64,000 bases of DNA, taken from positions 6,333,705 through 6,397,704 of the forward strand of contig CM065176.1 of the NCBI GenBank assembly GCA_033026295.1, read 5' to 3'. Position numbers and translations under genes: made by a program. Below, in pieces: positions 10,203 to 19,498 of the stretch (positions within the stretch are counted from its first letter, which is position 1; every line of letters begins with the position of its first letter). This stretch comes from Channa striata. Lineage: Eukaryota > Chordata > Actinopteri > Anabantiformes > Channidae. The notes beneath the pieces are model-generated. The model worked only from the letters and a program-made list of their open reading frames with translations, made no database searches and was not told the origin of the DNA.

Positions 10203-10992
10203 GTGAGAGAAAAACCACTGTGTCCCGATAATACAGTCAGATTTACAGTAATGAACACACGGACTACCTGTGTGTTCTACCCCATCTCTGTGGAACCAGT
10301 GAAGAGGTCCTCAGTGTTGTGACTGATTTCAACAAATCCTTAAAATGTACTTTCGCTATTGCTTCAGAGAGCTGTGTTGTCCATAATTAGGCCGTATCAT
10401 ACTTGAACTGTAAACCACAAAGTCAATCTGTGTGTTATCTTATCAGTTTTTATTTGTAATTGACAGATTTGGAGCCATAAAGTTAGAATGCACCAAAACA
10501 GAACATCTGTAATGTTTGTATTGATCCAATGTATACAGTTTATGACCACAGATGAAACTGTGTATCAGATCTTTACGGGCTTCACAGTCTGAATGAACTA
10601 TAAAAGAAATGTATCATAAAATCACTGACGTAGTTCCGATCTGAATTCCAGCCTCCATCGAGCTTCATGCCTAAAGTACAAACTGAGTCTGGACACGTAA
10701 CATACAGGTGATCATAGAATATATTACTCATCATCTTCAACTTGTTTCCCTGTTTGTCATTCTGTCATTTTCAGTAACGATTTCTCCACAAGTACAGTAA
10801 GTCAGTAAGATTCTCCTCAGCTGTTTTCATCAACATATGTATTTTCTGACTTAGACTTGATTTGAAAACTAAGTGGTTTCTGTTGTTTTACAGTTTCAGT
10901 GGCGTCTGCTGTGCGATGAGATCAACGTTTAGTTTTTTTGTTTTTTAAATTAAAACATTGATAAGGTAATTCAGCTCTTCTTTGTCCTTCAG
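10203..10992. other. Intron-like spacer before FIIND
   Basis: No domain recognised. The first 110 bases can be read on from the exon (REKPLCPDNT, TCVFYPRLCGTSE), and that frame is shared by several copies, so part of it may once have been coding. The rest is AT-rich and ends in a pyrimidine tract and acceptor CTTTGTCCTTCAG. Confidence 0.4.
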
Positions 10993-11182
10993 GTTCAGGT
11001 GTCCTAGTCCAGGTGTGTTCCACTGTAATATGACTGGACTGGTGTTTGTCATGGCACAGGAAGCAGAGCTCATGTACAGGACCGTCCAATGGGATGAGAG
11101 CCTCCTCCAGTCAGCTGGCCAAATACCTGCAGGGCCGCTGTTTGACGATGCATTAGACTGTCTGACTAAAAGAAAAGGCTAA
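10993..11182 (+). pseudogene. FIIND (ZU5) fragment of an NLRP1-like gene, copy 1
   Basis: After the acceptor, the frame reads FRFRCPSPGVFHCNMTGLVF, continues through QEAELMYRTVQWDESLL, and reaches IPAGPLF. This is the start of the ZU5 half of FIIND, the function-to-find domain of NLRP1, CARD8 and many fish NLRs, which normally self-cleaves between its ZU5 and UPA halves. The frame then switches to DDALDCLTKRKG and a stop, where the copy at 30043 continues with true FIIND sequence. So the rest of ZU5 and all of UPA are missing. It lies upstream of the CARD exon, in the right order for an NLRP1-like C-terminus. Confidence 0.75.
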
Positions 11183-11267
11183 AATAAACAGACACGTAAT
11201 GTTAAAGTAGATTTAAAAATGTAAAATGATGTGGCAAACTGGGACAATGCGTCTTATCTTGTCCAAT

Positions 11268-11282
11268 GGCGCCCTCTGCTGG
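11268..11282 (-). promoter_or_regulatory. CTCF-like site between FIIND and CARD
   Basis: Same 15-base CCAGCAGAGGGCGCC on the minus strand as upstream of tRNA-Pro, here without a complete tRNA beside it, because the flank of the tRNA unit has been copied here alone. Confidence 0.4.
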
Positions 11283-11433
11283 TCCAAATTATGCCTCACC
11301 TTTGTGGATTTGGATGAATATGCTGTAGTGGAGATGCATGAGTAGACTGGAACATAACAGTCTCCTATGTTTCCATGTTTGTACTATAGCTTCCCTTCTT
11401 TACAGCATTTGTCATTTGGACTGTTGTCCTCAG

Positions 11434-11465
11434 TCCGGACACAGTTTGTTAATGCGGTTTCTGAA
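11434..11465 (+). pseudogene. CARD exon, truncated 5' end
   Basis: After the acceptor GTTGTCCTCAG the first codons VRTQFVNAVSE match the complete CARD exon at 11756. The match then stops and is replaced by ATTTATG and a hairpin. The copy at 48226 has the same break. Confidence 0.75.
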
Positions 11466-11474
11466 CATTTATGT

Positions 11475-11503
11475 TTGGCAGAGTCTGTATGTGACTCTGC
11501 CAA
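11475..11503. other. Perfect 11-bp hairpin beside permuted tRNA
   Basis: TTGGCAGAGTC, a 7-base loop TGTATGT, and GACTCTGCCAA. It sits 4 bases from the tRNA-Pro 5'-half at 11508 and would be just downstream on the tRNA strand. The same hairpin is at 48267-48295. Confidence 0.7.
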
Positions 11504-11507
11504 TCAT

Positions 11508-11625
11508 AGAATCATACCCCTAGACCAACAAGCCTTGATTTGCAGGTTTTCACATGTGTTTTTGTTTGCCATCAAAATAGGGCTCGTCCGGGATTTGAAC
11601 CCGGGACCTCTCGTACCCTAAGCGA
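11508..11625 (-). pseudogene. Circularly permuted tRNA-Pro(AGG)
   Basis: On the minus strand the tRNA 3' part (nt 27-72, 11625-11580) comes first. A 45-base spacer (11579-11535) follows, then the 5' part (nt 1-27, 11534-11508). Together they contain every position of tRNA-Pro with a one-base overlap. A box, B box and AGG anticodon are present, but B precedes A. The acceptor keeps pairing (one T-G wobble); the last anticodon-stem pair is C-A. The spacer is the normal 5' flank (TTTTCACATGTGTTTTTG) fused to a base pattern like the normal 3' flank (CAAAATAG), as expected if a tRNA microcircle was reopened in the anticodon arm. Confidence 0.7.
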
Positions 11626-11755
11626 ATTCATTCAGATGAATATGCTGTAGTGGAGATGCATGAGTAGACTGGAACATAACAGCCTCCTATGTTTCCATGT
11701 TTGTAGTATAGCTTCCTTTGTTTACAGCATTTGTCATTTGGACTGTTGTCCTCAG

Positions 11756-11997
11756 TCCGGACACAGTTTGTTAATGCGGTTTCTGAACCGGTTTTAAACC
11801 AGCTGTTGGATCAACTTCTGCAGCAGGGGGTTATAAACAGAGAAGAAATGGAGACGGCCAGGACAAAAACCAGAGGGGACAGAGCCAGAGATGTGATTGA
11901 CATGGTGCTAAAAAAAGGAAGACAAGCCAGTTCATCCCTGATTGATTATCTTTATGAGCTGGATCCATACCTCTCCCAAACCCTGGACTTAAGATAA
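11756..11997 (+). CDS. CARD terminal exon, caspase-1/NLRP1-like
   Basis: The acceptor GTTGTCCTCAG leads into VRTQFVNAVSEPVLNQLLDQ, then LLQQGVINREEMETAR, DRARDVIDMVLKKGRQASSS and LIDYLYELDPYLSQTLDLR, ending in a stop. The six-helix pattern and the (D/E)PYL(S) end are those of a caspase-1 or NLRP1/ASC-type CARD, which recruits caspase-1-like proteins through homotypic binding. At about 80 residues it is full length and undamaged. With a FIIND fragment 570 bp upstream it fits the FIIND-CARD end of an NLRP1-like receptor. The missing UPA exon means the intact exon is probably part of a broken gene, unless spliced to parts outside the duplicate. Confidence 0.8.
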
Positions 11998-12752
11998 ATT
12001 TTACAGCAAATGACAAATGTTCTGGTCTTAACTAAGCGATAGTTACCTCTGTGCATCACGTCTGTTCAAAGTTGTTTCCTTCATTCTTTTTTTATTCATA
12101 GTAAGATTCATTTTCTGTTGTACCAATTCAAAGAAAGTGGAAGGACTAGAACAAACAGCATATAAACATGTCACTCCCACAAGGATCTGAAGAGACTGTG
12201 GTGTTAGTGCTACTGCAGTGAATTTACAGCAACCAGAATTGTTTCAGTCTCAGTTCAGCTCAAAGTGGATTTTATTAAACTGATGTAATATGAAATTTGT
12301 TCTGTGACTCTGAGGAACAACAGCCAAATTTGTTTCATCAATCATAATATTGATATCTGCCTTTTTTCCTCCAAAATATTTAAGTGGAATTATCTGTTAT
12401 TACAGGTCATAAAAGATACAGTTACTGTTCTGAGATACAGCTACTGTTTAAAGTTCACACACGTCATTTACAAACATGTTTTCCTTTGAACTCAGCAGTT
12501 TACAGTAGCTGTGCAGATCTCAGTGACACCCCTAGAACTATTTTAACTGCATACGTTTTAGATTTTGGCATTTGGTTTGTGTGTCTGAATGTTAACAGTA
12601 TTGATGAGACTGAAGACACACTGAGGAAATGTGACTACAGATGAGCCCTGAACACACAGTGATTTTCGTCTCTCTTGTTTTCCTATTGAAGTATAGCTAC
12701 AGTCTATTAAAAGTCTGCTAACAATAACAACACATTCTCCGGCTCCAACAGC
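11998..12752. other. Downstream of CARD; nothing recognised
   Basis: Probably 3' UTR and flank of the CARD exon. Short open frames near 12304-12644 show no domain and no repeat copies, so they are not supported as genes. Confidence 0.4.
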
Positions 12753-12780
12753 GGGCTCGTCAGAGAATTGAACCCTGGAC
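12753..12780 (-). pseudogene. Decayed tRNA-Pro 3' end
   Basis: GGGCTCGTCAGAGAATTGAA then CCCTGGAC matches the acceptor and T-arm of tRNA-Pro with several changes; no anticodon arm follows. Confidence 0.5.
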
Positions 12781-13421
12781 TTTGTTCGTCTGCCATCAGT
12801 CAGGAGCTGGGCTCAAACCTTGTCAGTGGTCATGTGGTGATGGTGATGTGGTGATGTGTCCAATGTCGTCCTCTGCCGGTCCGAATTGTACTTCACCTTT
12901 GTGCATTTAGATGAATTCAGTGAGTTAGAGGTTCTTGGTAGCAGTAGCCTCCATTCTTTTCCACTGTCGGTAGTCACTGTTGTTTGATCCTGTGAATGTG
13001 ATTTCTCATTCTCTGCTGAAAATCATTTACTATCAGTTCCAGGTTTCACCTGTGCGTCAGTGACAGCTCAGATTTCAGTAAAGAGCCTCGAACATCCAGT
13101 AGCCGGCTTGAGGTTCATTAGTGTCCAGCCTTGTGCTTGTACAGAACTTTGCAAGAAAGAAATTCACAGACAGAGTTTTGTACTCAGTCTTGCATGTGAA
13201 ATAAATTGTAAATAAAAAATGTATTGTTTGTTGATACAGTGTTTTTGGGTTCTGGAGGAAACACTCAGTCAGCTTGTTGTTTGTGTTTTTGAAGTTGTAG
13301 TGATGCTCTGTTATGTATTCATAGACTAAGTGTATGTGAAGTTGTGTTTTTCCCTGTTACATTAGTAAATATAGTGTACAGCACTTGAGTGAGTTTTTGT
13401 GACCCCGAAAAGTGCAAAACA
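12781..13421. other. Decayed unit flank
   Basis: Contains remnants of unit flanks (GTCAGTGGTGATG, TTGATACAGTGTTTTTGGG joined directly to GAGGAAACACTCAG) showing a deletion between the 70-bp exon acceptor region and the tRNA-Pro 3' flank. No gene seen. Confidence 0.4.
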
Positions 13422-13488
13422 GGGCTCGTCCGGTCATACGTAAATCCGGGACCTCTAAGCGAGAATCATACCCCTAGACCAACGAGCC
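13422..13488 (-). pseudogene. tRNA-Pro pseudogene with broken T-arm and anticodon arm
   Basis: Ends match tRNA-Pro, but GGTCATACGTAAATCC replaces the T-loop region and 7 bases (GCACCCT equivalent) are missing from the anticodon arm, removing part of the anticodon loop. The D-arm and 5' acceptor are intact. Confidence 0.85.
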
Positions 13489-13605
13489 TTGAGTCGCAGT
13501 TTTTCACATGTGTTTTTCTTTGGCATCAAGACCTGCGCTTAAACTAAAAGTGGTGATGTGGCAAACTGGGACTCTGCGTCTCATCTTGTCCAATGGCGCC
13601 CTGCT

Positions 13606-13619
13606 GGCGCCTCTGCTGG
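13606..13619 (-). promoter_or_regulatory. CTCF-like site, imperfect
   Basis: GGCGCCTCTGCTGG lacks one C of the 15-base motif found in the other units, after a local duplication of GGCGCC/CTGCTGG. Confidence 0.25.
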
Positions 13620-13927
13620 TCCAAATTATGCTTCACCTTTGTGGATTTGGATGAATATGTTTCATTGGAGATGCATGAGTAGACTGGAACATAACAGCCT
13701 CCTATGTTTCCATGTTTGTAGTACAGCTTCCCTTGTTTACAGCATTACTGTTAACTTGGGTCTGATTTTTACAATATTCATAAGGTGATTAAAGCATGAC
13801 TGAACTAGTTATGGGATTCTCATAGGATCATCACAGTATCTGTAACTGTCTCTTACTGTATTTTATTGCATGTCTCATCTCTGCAATCAGCTGAGCTTTA
13901 TCATCCTGAAAGTGATGAAACAAATCC

Positions 13928-14245
13928 TTAAAATCCTTCACTGGTTCCACAGAGACGGGGGTAGAACACACAGATAGTCCGTGTGATCTGCTGTGTGTTC
14001 ATTACTGTAAATCTGGCTGTATTATCGGGACACAGTGGTTTTTCTCTCAACTTCATTAACTTTGTGTCATCCTCAGACTCATCAGACTTTGTGTTTGCTG
14101 TGTTAGTGGCTAATGATCTACACTGGACAACATGACATGTCTGATGAGAATCACGGTGAACTATGGGATACACTGAGGCCTGAATATCTTTTCTAAATAA
14201 TGCATCTGACATGTTTACCATACAGGGGACAGCACAGTTCAGCAT
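13928..14245 (-). pseudogene. Inverted copy of the acidic exon with extended frame
   Basis: The minus strand has a 105-codon frame starting MLNCAVPCMVNMSDALFRKD and running through TKSDESEDDTKLMKLREKPL to VFYPRLCGTSEGF. The central part is the acidic exon of 10123 in reverse orientation, with the donor changed from AAGGTGAGA to AAGTTGAGA so the frame reads on. The first 48 residues are not recognised. A near-identical frame is at 54470-54763 and a fragment at 30300-30423. Function unknown. Confidence 0.35.
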
Positions 14246-14791
14246 TAATATAATATGTAATATTAAAATAAAAAAGTGGGAATTTTATTATAACATTAGT
14301 GCACGAGGAAGGTTTAAGGTACAGGTGTTCTCCTTTATGTCTAAACCCAACAGATTTAACTAACTCTAACTTGCAGGACTGACATGTGATATGTTCATTT
14401 CTTACCTTGGCAACTGTTTATAATTTTCCAAAAATAGAAAAATTGGCACTAGGAGGATTTGGTACGTGGGTACGTGGTTTTTTTTGGGTTCCTTTTTAGA
14501 CGAGCTGAGGAAGGTTGAGTATGGATGAGGCCTGAACGTGCATATGATCAGCTGAAACACAATACAGATGAAACGTTATGAGTAATATTAATAATTTTAT
14601 AGTGTTGAGTGATATTAGTGAGGTATTTAAGAAGATACACTCAGTCAGCTTGTTGTTTGTGAAGTTGTAGTGATGCTCTGTGACATATTCGTAGACTAAG
14701 TGTATGTGAAGTTGTGTTTTTCCCTGTTCCATTAGTAAATATAGTGTACAGCACTTGAGTGAGTTTTTGTGACCCCGAGAAGTGAAGAACA

Positions 14792-14863
14792 GGGCTCGTC
14801 CGGGATTTGAACCCGGGACCTCTCGCACCCTAAGCGAGAATCATACCCCTAGACCAACGAGCC
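14792..14863 (-). tRNA. tRNA-Pro(AGG), copy 2
   Basis: The 72-nt body is identical to the copy at 9344. The downstream flank reads CTGTTCTTCAC on the transcript strand, so the close T4 terminator of other copies is lost and no T4 follows for tens of bases. It could be read through or silent. Confidence 0.9.
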
Positions 14864-14970
14864 TTGAGTGACAGTTTTTCACATGTATTTTTCTTGCGAT
14901 CAAGACCGGCGTCTAAACCTTGTCAGTGGTGATGTGGCAAACTGGGACTGTGCGTCTCATCTTGTCCAAT

Positions 14971-14985
14971 GGCGCCCTCTGCTGG
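14971..14985 (-). promoter_or_regulatory. CTCF-like site, 108 bp upstream of tRNA-Pro copy 2
   Basis: Exact 15-base motif on the minus strand. Confidence 0.45.
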
Positions 14986-14998
14986 TCCAAATTATGCT

Positions 14999-15121
14999 TC
15001 ACCTTTGTGGATATGGATCAATATGCTTTGTAGCACACAACTGTAATATATGTGCCAAGTGTTTGTTTAGTTATAAATGACTACCGGGGCGAGATCCCGG
15101 GATACCAATTTGGAGGGAGAG
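14999..15121 (+). pseudogene. Unrecognised cassette, 5' part, split by copia
   Basis: One frame gives AHNCNICAKCLFSYK; the frame shared with 37180 gives VINDYRGEIPGYQFGG. The copia element interrupts this cassette at TTTGGAGGGAGAG; it resumes at 19830. A TAG replaces the TGG seen at 37180. Confidence 0.35.
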
Positions 15122-15374
15122 TGTTAAGATCTGTATGTCTGTTGTATGCGCTCCTACTCATTCGTTCACAGTAGGCATGAGGATGTTCTGTGCGCTGGTT
15201 TACCGGATTTACGGTAAAGAGTGCATTCACGTGTATGTGTGTCTGTTATAACACATGTCAGGATGAACAGAGCTAAATAAACGTTCTTGTTATAAATAAA
15301 CGGCTTGTCCATAGCCAAAAGGAGAAGACTTCTCTTATTCTTCACCAGTTACGCAGGAGTTGCTGCGCTCAACA
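15122..15374 (+). repeat. Copia 5' LTR
   Basis: 253 bp, TG...CA ends, with AATAAA-type signals (CTAAATAAACG, TATAAATAAACG) near 15275-15300. Confidence 0.95.
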
Positions 15375-15388
15375 GGTTATGGGCCCAG
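15375..15388 (+). other. Copia primer-binding site, half-tRNA type
   Basis: GGTTATGGGCCCAG directly follows the LTR and is complementary to the anticodon arm of initiator tRNA-Met, as in Drosophila copia, which primes from a cleaved half tRNA rather than from the tRNA 3' end. Confidence 0.8.
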
Positions 15389-15484
15389 AGGTGAAGATAA
15401 GTGCATGTTTCGAGAAACTCTTTTTGGACACTTTTAGCGCGACGCATTACGCGTGACAAAGTTAGCAAAAACGGAGCTAGCGAA

Positions 15485-16699
15485 ATGGCATGTCGAGTAA
15501 CCGGAGTCACGGTTAGAGAGAGCCAACTACTCTTCGACGGCACTGAAGATAAGTATGAGCTTTGGGAAACAAGATTTCTGGGCTACTTACACGTGTTAAA
15601 GCTAAAAGACACCATCCTAAACGAGCCCACTGGTGCTGACGCTGAAGCATTAGCCGAAGACGCACGGAAGAATGCAGACTGCTACGCTGAGCTAATAAGA
15701 CTAATAGACGACAGAAGCCTGTCGTTGATAAGACATGAAGCCAGTGATGATGGTAGAGAAGCTCTGAAGATACTTAAAGAACACTACTGTGGAAAGAGCA
15801 AGCCAAGGATAATAAACATGTACACGTCTCTGACCAAATTAAGAATGGCAGAAACTGAGAATGTCACAGACTACATCATAAGGGCGGAGAACATTATCAC
15901 AGCTCTGAGAAGTGCTGGTGAGTCATTGAGTGACAGTCTAATCGTAGCCATGGTCCTAGGCGGACTACCAGACTCCTTCAAACCGTTAGCTGTTCATGTG
16001 ACACAAAATGAGGACAACGTCACTTTTGCAGACTTTAAGAGAAGACTACGAGTCTATGAAGAATCAGAAAAAATGAGAGTGACAGAGAAAACAGATAATG
16101 TTATGAAGACACTGCATGGAAAAGCCAACACCAAGTCACACAACAGGAAAAATGAAGACATAGATGTAACCTGCTACAAATGTGGAGTAAAAGGACACAA
16201 GGCAAGAAAGTGTTCTGGAAAGGTGTGGTGTAATCACTGCAGAAGCAACACACACGCAGAATCCATTTGCAAGAAAAAGGGAAAAATAGATGGTTTCAGA
16301 AAGATTGCAGAGAGACAAGACACAGGCCAAGACCACCTCTTCAAAGCCAAGCACATAAAGCAAGAAACACCAGCAGCCTCAAGAAAGTTAAAAGGCATCA
16401 TGGTGGATGCAGGAGCAACATCCCATATCGTCAGTGACATCAGAAAGTTCACCAACTTCGACAGCTCATTCCAGCCAGGGTCTCATTCTGTAGAGTTAGC
16501 CGATGGGACAAGATGCAGTGGAATAGCAGAACAAAGAGGCACAGCGGTGATCTACCTTCTGGACGACGCTGGGAGACAACACAGAGCACAGCTACGAGAC
16601 GCACTCTACATACCCTCCTATCCACAGGACATCTTCTCAGTGGCAAGAGCAACGAATGGGGAGCAACTCTCACCTTCAAAAGGGATGACAATCACATGA
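15485..16699 (+). CDS. Copia gag and aspartic protease
   Basis: The likely start is MACRVTGVTVRESQLLFDGT at 15485; an in-frame ATG at 15401 lies upstream. A copia-type gag capsid region (residues 1-220) is followed by the zinc knuckle CYKCGVKGHKARKC near residue 230 and a second Cys/His cluster CNHCRSNTHAESIC. The protease motif VDAGATSH is near residue 308 (DAG for the usual DSG). The frame leaves the pol frame in GGGG at 16660-16663 and stops at 16699. Confidence 0.9.
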   Translation: MACRVTGVTVRESQLLFDGTEDKYELWETRFLGYLHVLKLKDTILNEPTGADAEALAEDARKNADCYAELIRLIDDRSLSLIRHEASDDGREALKILKEHYCGKSKPRIINMYTSLTKLRMAETENVTDYIIRAENIITALRSAGESLSDSLIVAMVLGGLPDSFKPLAVHVTQNEDNVTFADFKRRLRVYEESEKMRVTEKTDNVMKTLHGKANTKSHNRKNEDIDVTCYKCGVKGHKARKCSGKVWCNHCRSNTHAESICKKKGKIDGFRKIAERQDTGQDHLFKAKHIKQETPAASRKLKGIMVDAGATSHIVSDIRKFTNFDSSFQPGSHSVELADGTRCSGIAEQRGTAVIYLLDDAGRQHRAQLRDALYIPSYPQDIFSVARATNGEQLSPSKGMTIT

Positions 16700-17529
16700 T
16701 TGCCAAAGATGGCAGCAGGTTTGACATTCATGAAACAGGGAATCTGTATTACTTACCAACTGTAGAAGAGAATGTAGACCAATGTAATGCATGTCATGAT
16801 ATACAAACCTGGCATGAAATTCTAGGTCATTGTAACTATGGAGACATACAAAAACTACAAGGTGTAGTAAGAGGGATGCAGATAAAAGGAAACAAAAAGC
16901 CAGACGAGCTATGTGAAGTGTGCACTAAAGGGAAATTCAGTCAGTCAAGGAACAGGGAACCAGATGTAAAGGCAAAGAAACCCTTAGAACAAGTCCACAC
17001 TGATTTAGCTGGCCCCATGCCGACACCAAGCATAGATGGCTATAGATATAGTCAGTCGTTCACCGATGATTATTCAAGAACTATATTGGTGTATTTCCTA
17101 AAAGCCAAGAGTGATACAGTAAAGGCTACTGAAAAATTTTTGGCAGATATAGCACCTTATGGGGAAGTTAAATGCATTCGTTCAGATAACAGTACTGAGT
17201 TTACAAGTCATGAGTTTCAAACATTGCTAAGGAAGAACAGGATAAGGCATGAAACATCTGCACCTTACTCACCACACCAGAATGGTACAGCAGAGAGGAG
17301 TTGGAGAACCCTCCATGAAATGAGTAGATGCTTACTAATAGAGAGTAGACTACCTAATAAGCTGTGGAACTATGCTGTGCAAACATCAGCTTATGTGAGA
17401 AACAGGTGTTATGATAGGTCCACAAAGAAAACGGCCCACGAGTTGTTCACAGGCAAGAAGCCTAACCTATCCAAGATGCAAAAATTTGATCTACATGTTT
17501 TGCTTACAGGCAAAACAGTGGGAAATTAG
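16662..17529 (+). pseudogene. Copia integrase
   Basis: This frame shows the zinc-binding HHCC region (HEILGHCNYGDI then CEVCTKGKFSQ) and the catalytic D,D-35-E residues in VHTDLAGPM, RSDNSTEF and NGTAERSW. It inserts the DNA copy into the genome. The frame is lost around 17488, where TTTGATCT appears to lack one G, and then hits a stop at 17529. Confidence 0.9.
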
Positions 17530-17825
17530 ACCCTAGATGTGATCAAGGCATTTTCATTGGCTATGATAAAAACAGCCCAGCTTACCTGGTGTACTACCCA
17601 GACACAGAAAACATTCTGAAGCACAGGTTAGTGAAGTTTACAACTAAAACAACTAGTGAGAGAGAAACACAAACTTCTGAGCCACACATTGAGTATGAGA
17701 ATGTTAACCCTATGGTTCAAAACCAGAAAGATGATGAAATGGAAGCAAGTGATGGAAATGATGTTTGTGAGGTCTTACCTGAACAAACTGAATCCGAGTG
17801 TCAGAATAAAATCACAGGGAGATAA
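17493..17825 (+). pseudogene. Copia integrase C-terminus and linker
   Basis: The frame contains QNSGKLDPRCDQGIFIGYDK, the conserved post-integrase copia motif, then an acidic, low-complexity linker that ends at a stop at 17825. A further frame change near 17815-17825 leads to the RT frame. Confidence 0.8.
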
Positions 17826-19498
17826 TCAGAAGAAACCCACCAAGAGCAAAGAAGAGACCAGTCCATCTACGTGAATTTGAGACTGAGTATCCCGACGACA
17901 AACTCCAAACATGTGTTGATTCATGTTACAGACTAATATGTAACATACCCCAAGACTATGAGGAAGCCATGTCATCAAACGATTCACAACAGTGGAAAAA
18001 GGCTATGGATGAGGAGATGAGCTCACTGGAAGAGAACGAGACTTTCACCCTCACCCAGTTACCACCCGGAAAAAGAACAGTGGGAGGTAGATGGGTCTAT
18101 ACACTGAAGACAGACATTGATGGTCAAGAAAAGTACAAAGCAAGATACGTAGCAAAAGGCTACAGTCAGAAACCAGGAACTGACTATGAAGAGACATTTT
18201 CGCCTACAGCTGATATGACAAGTGTCAGAGTGATGATGCAGAAAGCAGCTCAAGAAAATCTAGTTTTACACCAGATGGATGTTAAAACTGCTTATCTACA
18301 TGCACCAATCGACTGTGAAGTATACATGGAACAACCTAAAGGTTATGAAACGATGTCAGAAACAAGTGAAAAACTTGTATGTAAATTGCAGAAATCACTT
18401 TATGGTCTCAAACAGTCAGGGAGGAACTGGAATGCTATGCTACACAACTGTTTAGTTGAGAACAACTTTACACAGAATCCAGCTGACAACTGTGTGTATA
18501 CAAGAGAGAACTATGATGGAAAAGTGATCATCATAATATGGGTAGATGACCTGATCATAGCTGCAGATAATACAAATGTACTGACAGACATAAAGAAAAC
18601 ACTCACTGAAAGGTTCAAAATGAAAGACCTGGGAAAGTTAAAATATTTCTTAGGAATAGATTTTGAACAGACAGAGGGAAGTGTAACGATGTCACAAGAA
18701 AAATATGTGATAAAAATATTGAACAGGTTTAACATGCAAAACTGTAAGCCTAGAGCAACCCCATGTGAACTCAAACTAGACTTCACAGAAAATGCAAAGA
18801 AAATGGAAGAGCCAAGAATGTACAGGGAAGCAGTAGGAAGTTTAATCTACTTGTCAACTTGTACCAGACCAGATTTGAGTTTTGTGGTCAGTAAACTGTC
18901 ACAGCATTTTGCTGAACCAACAGAAGAACACTGGAACGCTGTGAAACATGTGTTCAGATATCTCAAGGGCACAGAAGAACAGAGTTTGTACTTTAAGAGA
19001 GACTCTGAGAAACTAGGTCTAATAGTGTACAGTGACGCCGACTGGGCATCAGACGTTACAGATAGACGCAGCACATCAGGATATTGCATCAGTCTGAGCA
19101 AAGCCAGTGGTCTCATTGCATGGAAAACAAGGAAACAACCAACAGTAGCATTATCTACTTGTGAGGCAGAGTATGTATCCTTAGCATCAGTTATGCAGGA
19201 GATTATTTATCTGGAACAACTGCTCACAGGGATCGATTCATACCAATACACAAAGACCAAAGTGTATGAGGATAATCAAGGGACTATAGCACTAGCCAAA
19301 AACCCAGTTAAAAGACAGAGGTGCAAACACATTGACATCAAGTACCATTTCATAAGGGAAACTTTAAATAGTGGCAAAGTCATTTTGGAATACTGCCCAA
19401 CTGACAAGATGGTTGCTGACGTAATGACAAAACCAGTCGCTAAGCTGAAGTTGAAAATGTTTGCTGAAAACATGTTCGGTGCTTGTAAATATATGTAA
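17825..19498 (+). CDS. Copia reverse transcriptase and RNase H
   Basis: The frame opens at 17825 (first ATG 17969) and contains KKAMDEEMSSL, KARYVAKGYSQ, MDVKTAYLHAPID, SLYGLKQSGRNW and the catalytic WVDDLIIA. RNase H blocks YSDADWASD and STCEAEYVSL follow, with the C-terminal ADVMTKPV. All RT and RNase H blocks are intact over about 550 residues. Confidence 0.95.
   Translation: MRRNPPRAKKRPVHLREFETEYPDDKLQTCVDSCYRLICNIPQDYEEAMSSNDSQQWKKAMDEEMSSLEENETFTLTQLPPGKRTVGGRWVYTLKTDIDGQEKYKARYVAKGYSQKPGTDYEETFSPTADMTSVRVMMQKAAQENLVLHQMDVKTAYLHAPIDCEVYMEQPKGYETMSETSEKLVCKLQKSLYGLKQSGRNWNAMLHNCLVENNFTQNPADNCVYTRENYDGKVIIIIWVDDLIIAADNTNVLTDIKKTLTERFKMKDLGKLKYFLGIDFEQTEGSVTMSQEKYVIKILNRFNMQNCKPRATPCELKLDFTENAKKMEEPRMYREAVGSLIYLSTCTRPDLSFVVSKLSQHFAEPTEEHWNAVKHVFRYLKGTEEQSLYFKRDSEKLGLIVYSDADWASDVTDRRSTSGYCISLSKASGLIAWKTRKQPTVALSTCEAEYVSLASVMQEIIYLEQLLTGIDSYQYTKTKVYEDNQGTIALAKNPVKRQRCKHIDIKYHFIRETLNSGKVILEYCPTDKMVADVMTKPVAKLKLKMFAENMFGACKYM

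Noticed and set aside
14496..14828. Frames such as MREVPGSNPGRALFFTS repeated at many positions on the minus strand
   Set aside because: They are translations of the tRNA-Pro gene and its flank, a well-known source of false protein predictions.
16640..16700. Programmed ribosomal frameshift between gag-protease and integrase in copia
   Set aside because: Copia elements normally use one frame, and the break falls in a G run after protease with no slippery site or structure that I can see; a simple indel is more likely.
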